Assembly: GCA_965206315.1 (NCBI GenBank)
Contig: OZ242210.1
Location: 1,054,001 to 1,118,000 of the forward strand
Source: Bin16 sp965206315
GTDB lineage: Bacteria; Chloroflexota; Dehalococcoidia; Lucifugimonadales; Australimonadaceae
Direction of reading: 5' to 3'
Length of the DNA stretch: 64,000 nt
This document shows, piece after piece, positions 1 to 8,376 of the stretch. Made by a program: the position numbers and the translations under genes. Below the pieces are notes generated by a model. That model was not told the DNA's origin. It made no database searches and saw only the letters and a program-made list of their open reading frames with translations. The first letter of the stretch is position 1, and every line of letters begins with the position of its first letter.

Positions 1-568
1 GGACGAACGGCGCCCGCGTCGGCGTGGGAACCGGCGACGGGAGCATGATCGGCGTCGGCGTCGGCACCGGAGTAGCCCACGGCGTGGGTGTAGGCAGAGG
101 AGCCGTAAAAGAGACTGCCAGTGATGCGGGCACGCAGTCGGCCCACACCTCCGGGAAAGCGACCTCATCGGGCGGGGTACGGAAGATGCTGTACGAGTGC
201 TCGACCGCTTCGCTGTAGCCGACGGTCTCCTCCAGGCAGAGTTGCCATGAGGGTTGAATCTTGGGAGGGCCGGGGATCCCGAGTTCCGAGCGGTAGAGAT
301 GGTAATGCTCGTCGGAGCCATGGACGGCCCAGCAAGATAGGACCATGGCCGTGAGCCAGAGTTCGGGAACCTGCACAGGTTGCGTGGTGAGGTGCGGGTT
401 TTGCTCCTGGCGTTCGACCGCGCAATCCGAGGCGGCTTGCAGAACCGAGGCCACGGTCGGCGTGGCGGTAGGTTCCGGCGGCGGCGGGAGCGAGGTGGTG
501 GTCGGGGTCGGCGCGGGCGCCGTACAGGCCGATAGAACCAACACAGACAGGACAACCAGCAAGCGCAT
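1..568 (-). CDS. Pro/Thr-rich lipoprotein, 3' end beyond the window
   Basis: An open frame of 189 codons reads leftward from an ATG at 568 and runs off the window with no stop. A GGAGG ribosome site lies 7 bases upstream of the ATG. The N-terminus is a lipoprotein signal: hydrophobic LLVVLSVLVL then LSAC, with Cys15 as the lipidation site. A Thr/Pro-rich linker follows (residues 17-35), then a compact region of about 110 residues with four cysteines and many Trp/Tyr/His, then a second Thr/Pro repeat that is still open at the edge. It is probably an outer-face, membrane-anchored protein. I do not recognise the middle domain. The gene at 55996-56868 has a similar architecture. Confidence 0.8.
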   Translation of the reverse strand, partial: MRLLVVLSVLVLSACTAPAPTPTTTSLPPPPEPTATPTVASVLQAASDCAVERQEQNPHLTTQPVQVPELWLTAMVLSCWAVHGSDEHYHLYRSELGIPGPPKIQPSWQLCLEETVGYSEAVEHSYSIFRTPPDEVAFPEVWADCVPASLAVSFTAPLPTPTPWATPVPTPTPIMLPSPVPTPTRAPFV

Positions 569-787
569 GGCAAGACCTCCTGGCCTCCCACTTGCATTGC
601 TGATGATGACGGATTAAATTTCGTGGCTGGCGCGTGGTCGAGGGAGGCACTTTCGGCTACGCGTCAGTGTGCTACGGGAGCGGTGCGGGCGAGTGTCCAA
701 ACGAACCCGTGCCGCTCCCCATACACACGTCAAGGCGGCTTTTCTGTTATCGGGTCACAAGGGAACCCCCTTGCGACTGGACAGGAC

Positions 788-874
788 GCTTGCCACAGCG
801 GGACTGCCCGATGGGTCGACAAGGGGGCGCGGTGGCCCTGCCTTCCATCGGGAAGCATCCTCGCTGTGGCAAGC
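788..874. repeat. 87-nt two-part inverted repeat
   Basis: A perfect 13-bp outer stem (788-800 with 862-874) encloses a perfect 8-bp inner stem (807-814 with 845-852), giving a long, nearly symmetrical hairpin. A third 8-bp complement to part of its loop (CAAGGGGG near 820) lies upstream near 766-775. No T-run follows, so it is not a standard terminator. It may be a structured RNA or a remnant of a palindromic element. Confidence 0.55.
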
Positions 875-974
875 CGCACTATACGCGCTTGCAACCCAAA
901 GTCAAACGCGCCGGCCAAGCGGTGACGGCGTACGGTGCTGGGCGACAGCGGCGTGGAGTGTGTATGCAAACGCA

Positions 975-1017
975 AGCGGAACCTCCTCCATCGGCAGTAG
1001 CGGGAAGAGGTTCCGCT
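975..1017. repeat. hairpin, 11-bp stem
   Basis: A perfect 11-bp inverted repeat (975-985 with 1007-1017, AGCGGAACCTC and its complement). No gene ends next to it and no U-tract follows, so its role is unknown. Confidence 0.45.
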
Positions 1018-1251
1018 GTTAGGCCGGGAGCCCTCTCGCCCGCATGGGCAGGTTGCTTGCGATGACTCCCTGACCCCTAGGAGCAGGCAAGAGGGCGCGG
1101 GACAGCAATCTGCCCGCGCCGGAACGCTTCCTAGAGGGTACTGAAGACCTCAGGGAATCATCGCAACTGCCAACCTAGCAGGCCGTACGCTCGCTTGCAA
1201 GAAGGGCATGACGCACAAGGAGGCTTCCGGAGTTGGATGGACTTGAATGCA

Positions 1252-1289
1252 CAAGTGGTGCCTTGGGTTTGTCCCCAAGGCACCACTTG
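1252..1289 (-). terminator. strong hairpin, probable terminator of the coiled-coil gene
   Basis: A perfect 16-bp stem (1252-1267 with 1274-1289) with a 6-base loop, 41 bases past the stop of the leftward gene 1330-1602. There is no clear U-tract on either side, so it may end transcription by stem strength or protect the 3' end. Confidence 0.6.
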
Positions 1290-1329
1290 CTACGGGAGGA
1301 TAGGTCTGGAGCCTAGTTAGGCTTGCACC

Positions 1330-1602
1330 TCAGGGCAACCGCCCCTTGATGATGCGGAGTTCCGCCATGACGGCATCGAAGCGGGTGTCCACCTGCTTGA
1401 AACGGTCGTCAACGTTCTGCCGGAAGCCATTCAACTCGCTCCGGAGGGCCTCGATGTCCTCATGGATGATCTGGTCGCGCCGCTGGATGTCTTCGGTATT
1501 CGCGGCGAACCGCTCGTTCATCTCCTGGCGCAGATCGTCGTGCTCCTGAGCGTTCCGCTTCTCGAAGTCGATGAACCAGGGAGGCTTCTGGGTAGTGGTC
1601 AT
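1330..1602 (-). CDS. small coiled-coil protein, 90 aa
   Basis: The chosen ATG at 1602 has AGGAGA 7 bases upstream; a longer in-frame extension to 1698 has no such site and would cross the promoter. The product is cytoplasmic, with no signal or membrane segment. From about residue 10 on it is nearly continuous charged helix with heptad spacing (RFAANTEDIQRRDQII, DDRFKQVDTRFDAVMAEL), so it probably forms a coiled-coil dimer or trimer. It resembles short coiled-coil proteins common in accessory regions, but I assign no family. It stands alone between the transposase gene and a strong hairpin. Confidence 0.65.
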   Translation of the reverse strand: MTTTQKPPWFIDFEKRNAQEHDDLRQEMNERFAANTEDIQRRDQIIHEDIEALRSELNGFRQNVDDRFKQVDTRFDAVMAELRIIKGRLP

Positions 1603-1648
1603 AAAGGTCTCCTTTCGGGATTGTCCTAATAGTAGGACAGCGGCGCTA

Positions 1649-1678
1649 AGATTAGCAACGCTCTTGCGATGAGTGCAA
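1649..1678 (-). promoter_or_regulatory. promoter of the coiled-coil gene
   Basis: On the minus strand, TTGCAC (1678-1673) and TAATCT (1654-1649) are 18 bases apart, 47 bases before the ATG at 1602. A short palindrome (TGTCCTA with TAGGACA, 1622-1639) sits in the leader and could be an operator. Confidence 0.45.
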
Positions 1679-1701
1679 GCGTGCATCGAGAGGCGCACGT
1701 C

Positions 1702-2658
1702 CTACTCCCCATTATCTCCATTGGCAGCGGGTATGCGTTTCCGGTGCTGCTTCCGCCGGGGCTTTCCCCGGTAGGTCGCGTAGCGGGTGGGCCGCTTCGG
1801 CTTGCGCGCCGCGCCGTCGATGAGGTTCAGGATGTCGGCGAACTCCCATGGCCTGTCCGTGAGGCCGGCGGCCATGGCGGGGGTGCGCTCCCGGTACGGC
1901 TCGCGCAGCGCCATGTGGGTGCGGCAGAAGTTGTAGTGCAGGTAGTGGAGTGCGACGGCGCAGGCGTGGTTCTCCGCCTTCTTGGAGTTCCCGTTGGTGT
2001 GGCGGGTGAAGCGGCGCATCGACATCCGCATCGTGAGGTTCTGGCGCTCGATGAAGGACGTGCTGATCGCGTCGGGGCGCGGGCGCCCCATGACGACTTC
2101 CCTGGTCGCTCCGGTGTAGCGGCCGCGCCGCTCGCTCTCGCTGTTGCCGCCGCTGTCCTGCCCGCCGTATTGCTTCACGAGCATGGCGTAGTCGATGTCT
2201 TTGCCGAACGTCTCCTCGACGGCGATCAGGTAGGGCTTGTGGCCGTCGGATGTGAGTTGGATGCGGTGCGCCATGCGGGACCTCAGGTCTTTGATGAACG
2301 CCTTGCCGGTCTCGGCAGTCCGGTCGCCGAGCCTCCACGTCGGTACGAGCTTGCTGTCCGCGTCGAGCGCAACCCAGACCCACACGTCTCCTGCTATGAG
2401 CGGCGGGTTCTTGGCGCGCTGGACGCGGCGGGCCTTGACATAGACGAACGACCACATCTCGTCCACCTGGATGTAGCGGCAGCGGAGGTTCCTCAGCACG
2501 CGGTCTTGGAAGATAGAGCTGACGTGCCCGGCGTCCACGAGGAGTTTGGTGATCGCGCGCTGGGAGACGCCGGTGATGCGCTGCGTGGCCCTGATGGAGT
2601 TGCCGTCCACGAGGCATTTCAGGACGGCGATGCGCTGCTTCCTCGTGAGGGTGTTCAT
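1702..2658 (-). CDS. IS1-family DDE transposase
   Basis: A protein of 318 aa. The N-terminal 45 residues form a helix-turn-helix like the C-terminal half of IS1 InsA (RKQRIAVLKCLVDGNS, then IRATQRITGVSQRAI). The catalytic domain has QVDEMWSF (first Asp, typical of IS1 InsB), LTSDGHKPY (second Asp) and FIERQNL (Glu), a complete DDE set. The tail is very basic, as for DNA binding. ATG 2658 was chosen because it overlaps the stop of the upstream 79-aa gene (TAATG); another in-frame Met lies 8 codons upstream. I could not find terminal inverted repeats, so the element's ends are undefined. The single intact frame needs no frameshift, unlike classical IS1. Confidence 0.85.
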   Translation of the reverse strand: MNTLTRKQRIAVLKCLVDGNSIRATQRITGVSQRAITKLLVDAGHVSSIFQDRVLRNLRCRYIQVDEMWSFVYVKARRVQRAKNPPLIAGDVWVWVALDADSKLVPTWRLGDRTAETGKAFIKDLRSRMAHRIQLTSDGHKPYLIAVEETFGKDIDYAMLVKQYGGQDSGGNSESERRGRYTGATREVVMGRPRPDAISTSFIERQNLTMRMSMRRFTRHTNGNSKKAENHACAVALHYLHYNFCRTHMALREPYRERTPAMAAGLTDRPWEFADILNLIDGAARKPKRPTRYATYRGKPRRKQHRKRIPAANGDNGE

Positions 2659-2897
2659 TAGAGTAACGTACTCCTGCGGCAACGCTCGTTCAAGGGACAG
2701 ATGTCATTGATCCGGGATTCGTTGGGAAGTGGTTGAGGGGAGTCCGTCCGGAACCCCAGCGCGGGGCGCTGCGGCTTCCTCCGCCGGGGGAGTTTACGGG
2801 GTTGCTCCTGACGGTCGGGAACGCGCCTGACCTGCTTGCGGAACGTGAACGTGAACCCGAAGGAGCGTACGGTCTCGGAGCGGTCTTGCTTTGCCAT
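2658..2897 (-). CDS. small basic protein coupled to the transposase
   Basis: A 79-aa product. ATG 2897 has a strong GGAGG 8 bases upstream. The protein is rich in Arg/Lys/Pro (RKQVRRVP, RKLPRRRKPQRP) and has no membrane segment. Its TAA stop shares a base with the ATG of the transposase (TAATG), so the two are probably translationally coupled. It could be an element-encoded accessory or DNA-binding protein, or a host leader peptide that captured the element. No family is recognised. The strong ribosome site and the coupling are the evidence that it is real. Confidence 0.5.
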   Translation of the reverse strand: MAKQDRSETVRSFGFTFTFRKQVRRVPDRQEQPRKLPRRRKPQRPALGFRTDSPQPLPNESRINDICPLNERCRRSTLL

Positions 2898-3140
2898 GCG
2901 GGCAACCTCCTGAAGGATGTTTGCCCTGACGGCACTCGCCCCATTGACAGGCTCAAATCACGATGCGCAATATGAGCCTTGTGGCGGTCTCTGGTGCGGG
3001 TCTTGCCGTCAGAGCCGCTAGGTGGGCTGGTTGAATGCGTCAACTGGCCCACCATTGCGTTAAGGCGACTATAGCTCGCGGGTGCAACGCTGCGTTTCAC
3101 AGGCTCGAACCAGCAGCGGCGGTGGCCTCGGGGGGTGGTG

Positions 3141-3169
3141 TTGACCGGGCTAAGCATCCGAGCTAGTAT
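3141..3169 (+). promoter_or_regulatory. promoter of the FN3-protein operon
   Basis: TTGACC (3141-3146) and TAGTAT (3164-3169) are separated by exactly 17 bases, placing the start of RNA near 3176, about 50 bases before the start codon at 3225. The rest of the 2898-3224 gap shows no gene. Confidence 0.7.
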
Positions 3170-3224
3170 TCCCGCTCGGCCCGGCATCCGGCTGGGCAAC
3201 ATTCCCGAAAGGAGGTGCTATACC

Positions 3225-5591
3225 TTGCGATACGTTGGAATCATCTTGGCCCTTGCGGTGTTGGTAGCGTTTGCGGTGGTCGCGCAAGCGCAGGAGAGCG
3301 ACGGTGAGGACAGAAGCGACAACGTGACCAAGCCGCACGGGAGCGGCCCCGGCGACGGTTCGGGCAACCCGTGCGACGATCATCCGCCCGGAGTGGGCGG
3401 GTGTGACCCTATACCGACACCGACGCCGAGGGTGCAACCCTCGCCGACGCACCAGCCCCCGACGGCGACCCCGACACCCACGCCGACCCCGGTGTTGAGC
3501 AACCCGCCGGCTCCGTCCTTCAGGGTGAGAACCATAGCGAACAACTGCGACTCGCTACGGTTGAGTTGGAGCAAGCGTGAGGGGATCACGCACTACGACA
3601 TCTACTACCTGGATACGCCGAGTGGCTACAGTCTCCTCGCGTCGTTCGGTCCCGACGACGCCGCGTCTTACACGCACTCGGGTCTGGACGGCGGGTTCCA
3701 CTACTTCTACTACATGGAGATGCGCGGGGACGGCGTCCGCTACGCGCCCTACTATGGCGCCGCGACCTACGCGGGCGAGACGATCCCGAACAACTGCAAC
3801 AGCGGCGGCGGGAATGGCGGAGGCAATGGCGGGGGAACGACGCTCCCCACGCCTCCGCGCCCGACCCTGACGGTGAGCGCCATAGCCAACGACTGCGACT
3901 CGCTGAACGTTGATTGGAGCCACCTTTCCGGCATATCGGGGTACCGCTTGGAGCGGCTGAACGCCCGCACGCAGGATTGGGACTCGGTCGGTTTCTTCAC
4001 GGGGCAGGACGCATCCGAGTACCAGGACGACGGCCTGTTTGCGGGGTCGACCTACTACTACCGGATGGAGCTCGAAGGAGACGGGCGCATCTATGACGAC
4101 ACTGACGGGCCTTGGGGGTACGACGATGGGGTTGTGACATCGGGTTGCGGCGGCATACCCCCGGAGACGCCTACCCCGTCGCCGTCGCCTACCCCGACAC
4201 CGGAGTTGCCGCGCCCGCCGGCGGTGACCTTCACGGTGAGCGCCATCGCCAACGACTGCGACTCCCTGGAGATCGATTGGTCTGTCATCGAGGGCATCTC
4301 GTTCTACCGGTTGGAGCGTCTCGACACCCCCAGCGGGAACACCTACACGGAGCTCGGTCGCTTCACGGAGTTGGACCCGTCGCGGTACGTGGACGACGGG
4401 CTGACGGCGGGGGAGCCGTACTTCTACAGGCTTGAACTCGAGGGCGCCCGCGAGATATTCCGCGTCGGCGACGACGGCCTCTGGGGCTACGACGCCGCGA
4501 CCGTGACATCGGGCTGTTCCACTAACGGCGGTGGGAACGGCAACGGCGGCGGGAACGGTGGCGGCAACGGCAATGGAGGCGGAGACGGGAGCGGGAGCGG
4601 TGATGGCACGGGCGGAAACAGGGAGCGCCCTCACCCATCCACGTTCTTGGTGCAACGGTTGAGCGTCGACGATGACGGTGTGATCGACTGGACATCGCCC
4701 GCTACGCCTCCGGGCGGGTTCCTGGTCGTCTACACGGTCTACTACGATAGTCCGGGTCACCCTGACCACGGGGCGGGCCAGCGGAGAGAGCAGTCGACCA
4801 CGCGGCGCAACATCCATTCGTCGGACCCGACGGAGTATCAGATTCCGTTCAGGTATCCGGGCTACGAGTACGAGGTGTCGGTCACGTCGAAGTGGGAGGA
4901 CGGTTCGCTCATCGAGCAGACGGAGGCGTCGACGAGCTGGAAGTACGACCTGGACGCCCGGAAGACCGTAGGGGAACCGACCCACTGCCAGGGAGCCTTT
5001 CAGGCCAAGAGCAACACCATCAGGGGCAGCATCGCAAACCGCTACGACATCACCACTCAGATCCCGCTGATGGCGAGGGGCACAGCTCGGCTCGCCGGGT
5101 TCTCGGACATCGACTTCGATTGGTGCTTCTACTCGATTGCCAAGATGCGAGCGACCCCTGGGGCAAGCAGGATGAGTGCGGCCGCAGAGGTTCATGTCCT
5201 GACGAACGAGTTCAGCCTTCCCAGTTCGCAACTGCCCGCGCCGAGCGTAGGCGCCTACACGTCGAACAGGCGGTGGGACTCCTGCGAGGACTGCAACTAC
5301 CTGGAGGTGAGCTCGCTGGTCGATGAGCGGGAGTCGGTCTTCTTCCTAGACACCATCGACGTGCTCTTCAACGTGCCGCATCTCTGGTCGCGTGCCTACC
5401 CCGAGGCGAGTATCGACCAGAGATCGAGCACCTACAGCGACAACGTGACGACGGTCGGCGCATACTCGCTCCTGGACTTCAACATCCTGGAAGTCGTTAC
5501 GCATCCGGGGCGGTTGCAGGGGTATTGGTTCCAAGAGGGCATCACTGACATAGCGAACATCATCCTGAGGCGGTTGGGGTTGATCGAATGA
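3225..5591 (+). CDS. secreted multi-domain fibronectin-III-like protein
   Basis: A 788-aa product starting at TTG 3225, which has GGAGGTG 8 bases upstream and directly precedes a signal peptide (hydrophobic VGIILALAVLVAFAVV, then AQAQ). An in-frame extension to 3135 would cross the promoter. After a Gly/Pro/Thr-rich segment come three homologous repeats of about 95 residues (roughly 97-191, 215-308, 335-430), each opening with I-A-N-x-C-D-S-L and closing with a second Cys, so one disulfide may clamp each. A fourth FN3-like domain (about 474-570) lacks that Cys pair. Pro/Thr and Gly/Asn linkers separate them. The last 215 residues are an unknown domain with Cys-containing SCEDCN. It is probably a cell-surface adhesin or carbohydrate-binding protein. 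It overlaps the next gene by 4 bases. Confidence 0.8.
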   Translation: MRYVGIILALAVLVAFAVVAQAQESDGEDRSDNVTKPHGSGPGDGSGNPCDDHPPGVGGCDPIPTPTPRVQPSPTHQPPTATPTPTPTPVLSNPPAPSFRVRTIANNCDSLRLSWSKREGITHYDIYYLDTPSGYSLLASFGPDDAASYTHSGLDGGFHYFYYMEMRGDGVRYAPYYGAATYAGETIPNNCNSGGGNGGGNGGGTTLPTPPRPTLTVSAIANDCDSLNVDWSHLSGISGYRLERLNARTQDWDSVGFFTGQDASEYQDDGLFAGSTYYYRMELEGDGRIYDDTDGPWGYDDGVVTSGCGGIPPETPTPSPSPTPTPELPRPPAVTFTVSAIANDCDSLEIDWSVIEGISFYRLERLDTPSGNTYTELGRFTELDPSRYVDDGLTAGEPYFYRLELEGAREIFRVGDDGLWGYDAATVTSGCSTNGGGNGNGGGNGGGNGNGGGDGSGSGDGTGGNRERPHPSTFLVQRLSVDDDGVIDWTSPATPPGGFLVVYTVYYDSPGHPDHGAGQRREQSTTRRNIHSSDPTEYQIPFRYPGYEYEVSVTSKWEDGSLIEQTEASTSWKYDLDARKTVGEPTHCQGAFQAKSNTIRGSIANRYDITTQIPLMARGTARLAGFSDIDFDWCFYSIAKMRATPGASRMSAAAEVHVLTNEFSLPSSQLPAPSVGAYTSNRRWDSCEDCNYLEVSSLVDERESVFFLDTIDVLFNVPHLWSRAYPEASIDQRSSTYSDNVTTVGAYSLLDFNILEVVTHPGRLQGYWFQEGITDIANIILRRLGLIE

Positions 5592-6706
5592 ACACACGAA
5601 CATCGGTAACGATAGCGACGGTGCTGCTGCTGCTGCTTGCGGCGGCGGCGGGCCTCTACTGGACGCTCTGGCCGGGTGCATCGGGTGAGTCTGGCCTGCG
5701 AGCTCAGACGAGCACGGCTTGCTCGCCCACGATGGAGCACTACGACGTGGAGGTGAGGAGCGTCAACACGACGGTTGAGCCGCACCACGTTGAAATCTGG
5801 CACTACGAGTACGTGGGAACCGACTACTACGGGTACACCGGCGAAGGGGACCAGAAGGTGGAGCACCTGAAGCGTGGCGACAGGTTGCACACCCGCGTCG
5901 GGGGCGGCGAATGGAACGTCAGGCCCGCACTCGACAGGGACTACGTTGGGTTCTGCGAGCCGTTGCCGAACGGGCTGACGGAGAGCGGCGGTTCGGGCGG
6001 TTCTGACGACTCACCCCAGCGGGACTCGGATTCGCAGGACGGGGTTACGGAGCTCGATGTCACCTACGCGCGCGGGAACATCGAGTATCGCCTGGTGGAA
6101 ACCGAGGAGAAGGACGGGAAACAGGTCAAGCGATACTCGACCGCCCGTCCCTCTGCGGGAACCACTGACGGCGATCAGCGCCGCGACCCCGGCACGACAC
6201 CCGCGGATGAGCCGGAGGTCGACGAGAGCGACTACCTTCAGCAAGAACTCTGGGTGGACGATGACGGCTACATCGTCGTCTGGGCGCGGGCGCACAACAT
6301 TCCGGTCGGCGATGTCCTCATGGAGGGCTACGTGGTCGCTGAGCAGTCCGGCTTCAACGAGACGAACGTGTTGCCGGAAGCACCCCCGTTCGGCAACCCT
6401 GCCGTTGAGAGCGCGACGCCCAACAGCGTGCGCGTCAGTTGGGACCGGTTGCGCTACGTGGGTGACCGTTACATCGGAGACATCCGGGTACGGTACCGGC
6501 ACACCCTCGCCGACCCCTGGGCGTTCGGCGGTTACGTGGACATAGCCACATGGAGCAACCGGCGACCGGAGGCGAACGTTACGGGCCTGCCGTGCGGGAC
6601 GGGGCATCAGTTCCGCGTCGAGTACACGCTTTCAGGGAGCAACCGGTGGCATTCCTACGGGGTCACATCCGGTTTCACGAGCGCCTGCCCTGAGGGCAGT
6701 TCATAG
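5588..6706 (+). CDS. secreted or membrane-anchored protein with C-terminal FN3 domain
   Basis: A 372-aa product. Its ATG overlaps the preceding stop (ATGA), so it is translationally coupled to the larger FN3 protein and the two probably work together outside the cell. The N-terminus has a signal or anchor segment (VTIATVLLLLLAAAAGLYWTL, residues 7-27). Residues 45-130 are Tyr/His/Trp-rich with no recognised fold. Residues 130-215 are acidic and low in complexity. The last 110 residues look like an FN3 domain (VESATPNSVRVSWDRL, ending in GHQFRVEYTLSG), related to the domains upstream. Confidence 0.75.
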   Translation: MNTRTSVTIATVLLLLLAAAAGLYWTLWPGASGESGLRAQTSTACSPTMEHYDVEVRSVNTTVEPHHVEIWHYEYVGTDYYGYTGEGDQKVEHLKRGDRLHTRVGGGEWNVRPALDRDYVGFCEPLPNGLTESGGSGGSDDSPQRDSDSQDGVTELDVTYARGNIEYRLVETEEKDGKQVKRYSTARPSAGTTDGDQRRDPGTTPADEPEVDESDYLQQELWVDDDGYIVVWARAHNIPVGDVLMEGYVVAEQSGFNETNVLPEAPPFGNPAVESATPNSVRVSWDRLRYVGDRYIGDIRVRYRHTLADPWAFGGYVDIATWSNRRPEANVTGLPCGTGHQFRVEYTLSGSNRWHSYGVTSGFTSACPEGSS

Positions 6707-6758
6707 GAGGGGCAAGAGTGGGGTGTCGGGCACCTCCCGGCTTAGGCACCTACACTCA

Positions 6759-6804
6759 GCGGGGGAGACCGTGCGCCCGTCCCCCAGCGCCGGCTCTCCC
6801 CCGC
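6759..6804 (+). terminator. hairpin after the FN3 operon
   Basis: A perfect 10-bp GC-rich stem (6759-6768 with 6795-6804, GCGGGGGAGA) 53 bases past the stop of the second FN3 gene. No U-tract follows. Confidence 0.55.
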
Positions 6805-6904
6805 ACCTCCTTATCCCATAAAGGGTCCGGCATGTCTGGCGGGTTTCGTTCTATCCCGCCTCCCCAGTGTAACCCCGTTCAACCAGCCAGCATCCCTAGC
6901 CTGC

Positions 6905-7153
6905 TCACCCGCCGACGCTGAAGCCTGTCCACGCGAGGAGCATCCCGACGCCAAAGAGGATGCCGCTGAAGCGGTCTGCCCTAGAGGGGAAACCTTGGTG
7001 CTCGAATGACTCCCGTAGCCTGCCTGCGCCCTCGGCCATCAGGGCAACACCGATGCCGACAACGACCGCTGTCGGGGGCCAGTAACCCAGCGAGAGCATC
7101 GAGTAGACGCCAAAGCCACCCGCTCCAATCGTTATGAGAGTCCGCAGTTTCAT
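6905..7153 (-). CDS. small membrane protein, 82 aa
   Basis: Two hydrophobic segments: residues 5-39 (broken at the Trp-Pro-Pro) and 62-82. A short Arg/Glu-rich loop between them holds SFEHQGFPSRADRF. Gly-rich helices suggest close packing in the membrane. The ribosome site ahead of ATG 7153 is weak. No family is recognised. It is convergent with the FN3 operon and divergent from the membrane protein at 7333. Confidence 0.5.
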   Translation of the reverse strand: MKLRTLITIGAGGFGVYSMLSLGYWPPTAVVVGIGVALMAEGAGRLRESFEHQGFPSRADRFSGILFGVGMLLAWTGFSVGG

Positions 7154-7243
7154 CGCGGGGCAAGTCTACCCTAGGTGGGGCACGGTTGACTCTGCCGCGG
7201 GTGCTCAATTAGGCTACCGACAGCAAAGCGGAGAAAAGCAAAA

Positions 7244-7274
7244 GCACCAGCGGCAGGCTTGATGCCGCTGGTGC
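7244..7274. repeat. hairpin, 12-bp stem
   Basis: A perfect stem (7244-7255 with 7263-7274, GCACCAGCGGCA) with a 7-base loop, between divergent genes. It is not placed to terminate either neighbour, so it may lie in the leader of the gene at 7333 or be a leftover terminator. Confidence 0.5.
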
Positions 7275-7332
7275 GGATGAAGCGATTGCCACCACTCACT
7301 TGGAGGAACATAACCGCCTGTAGGGTTGGGCA

Positions 7333-7704
7333 GTGTTCTCCTATCTCTTAGCATGGCTCGACAGCCTTGATCCCTACGTGAAGCGCGTCGTGGTCGCGTT
7401 GGCGTGGATCGTGACTGCCCGATATGCCTTCAGGGCGTTGGCGTTCACCGAGCTGGTCACCGGCCAGATGGATATGAGGGGGTCAGGGGCTGTTCTCGCG
7501 GAGAGCGCGGTGTTCGTTGCGTTCGGTGCTATCGCCTTCATGCTGACCAACCGCTGGTGGGGTAGTTGGGATCAGGGAGACAGCGAGCCAAGAAGGCCAC
7601 TGTCCGCTTGGATGAGAGGCCCGCACGGGCGTTGGGTCAAAGCCGCCCTAGGAGTAGTTGCAGCGGTATTGGTTCTGCGGGTTGTGTTCCTGCTATCTGA
7701 CTAG
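7333..7704 (+). CDS. membrane protein, 123 aa
   Basis: Starts at GTG 7333 with a GGG-type ribosome site just upstream. Three hydrophobic stretches: about residues 18-40, 52-71 and 102-121 (AALGVVAAVLVLRVVFLLSD at the end). The loop between the second and third contains WWGSWDQGDSEPRRPLSAWMRGP. No known family. Membrane topology and normal codon use make it a plausible gene. Confidence 0.5.
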   Translation: MFSYLLAWLDSLDPYVKRVVVALAWIVTARYAFRALAFTELVTGQMDMRGSGAVLAESAVFVAFGAIAFMLTNRWWGSWDQGDSEPRRPLSAWMRGPHGRWVKAALGVVAAVLVLRVVFLLSD

Positions 7705-7904
7705 GGGGGGCATCAAAGGCGGACCATCGGGATGCGGACCCCCACCCCCGCCCTGATGGGTGACCTGAGAGAGGAAATCCCTAACCCCCCTGAGGCACGC
7801 TGAAGGATTGAACACCGAACTTCAGAGCCGCAGTAGGGGCGGTCGGCATGGGGTTCCCGAGACGGATGGTGTAGTGGTAGGCTGCCCCGCAACGGAGGTA
7901 CCGC

Positions 7905-8213
7905 ATGAGAGTCTTTCTTCTTCTGGCACTGGTGGTGGGAGCGGTCGCAGTGACGGGTTGCGGATCGGAACCTGAAGGGGTCGTCATCCCTGAGCCGTCA
8001 TCCGGCAACGAATACAGCATCACCGAGTTATGCGGGCATCTGAACGCCGAGGGTTACGACGTTGGCGGTTCGGTCGGTTACACGCTGACGGCAGACGAGC
8101 TCGGATTCCTGGACGACCTACCGGGCCTTGTTCGTGGGGCGGCGGAAGTCGCCATAGGCGACGGCCTGCGGGTCGAACTCAATCTCCAAGGGCTGTGCCG
8201 GTACACTGGATAG
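7905..8213 (+). CDS. small lipoprotein, 102 aa
   Basis: ATG 7905 has GGAGG 7 bases upstream. The N-terminus is a clear lipoprotein signal (FLLLALVVGAVAVTGC, Cys19 lipidated). The mature part is about 80 residues, with YSITELCGHLNAEGYDV and ADELGFLDDLPGLV, and two further cysteines that could pair. It would sit on the outer face of the membrane. No family is recognised. Confidence 0.65.
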   Translation: MRVFLLLALVVGAVAVTGCGSEPEGVVIPEPSSGNEYSITELCGHLNAEGYDVGGSVGYTLTADELGFLDDLPGLVRGAAEVAIGDGLRVELNLQGLCRYTG

Positions 8214-8292
8214 TGAGCGCGTGAACCACCGACCTCAGAACCGTGCTGGGGCCCAGAGCAGGGCGTTGCGGCTTCTTCGCGGGGAGAGGAAG

Positions 8293-8320
8293 TTGCCAAG
8301 TAACCTAACTTTAGTATCAT
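8293..8320 (+). promoter_or_regulatory. promoter of the 8377-8957 gene pair
   Basis: TTGCCA (8293-8298) and TATCAT (8315-8320) with a 16-base gap. A hairpin (8332-8358, CTGGG-AA-CCC against its complement with one bulge) lies in the leader before the GTG at 8377. Confidence 0.45.
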
Positions 8321-8376
8321 GCACCTATATTCTGGGAACCCCCTGAAGGGTTCCCCAGAGAGGAGCGTGGTGAAGC

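Larger units (their letters stand above)
569..1329. other. geneless interval with several hairpins
   Basis: No frame here has a convincing ribosome site or protein-like composition; the open frames are ordinary high-GC noise. Several strong inverted repeats are present (788-874, 975-1017, 1094-1120, 1252-1289), so the stretch may encode a structured RNA or be the remains of a mobile element. Confidence 0.5.

Noticed and set aside
634..1065. 143-codon plus-strand frame in the geneless stretch
   Set aside because: No ribosome site, composition typical of noise, and it crosses several strong palindromes.
3555..5231. 558-codon frame antisense to the FN3 gene
   Set aside because: The plus strand has signal peptide, promoter, ribosome site and domain repeats; the minus strand has none.
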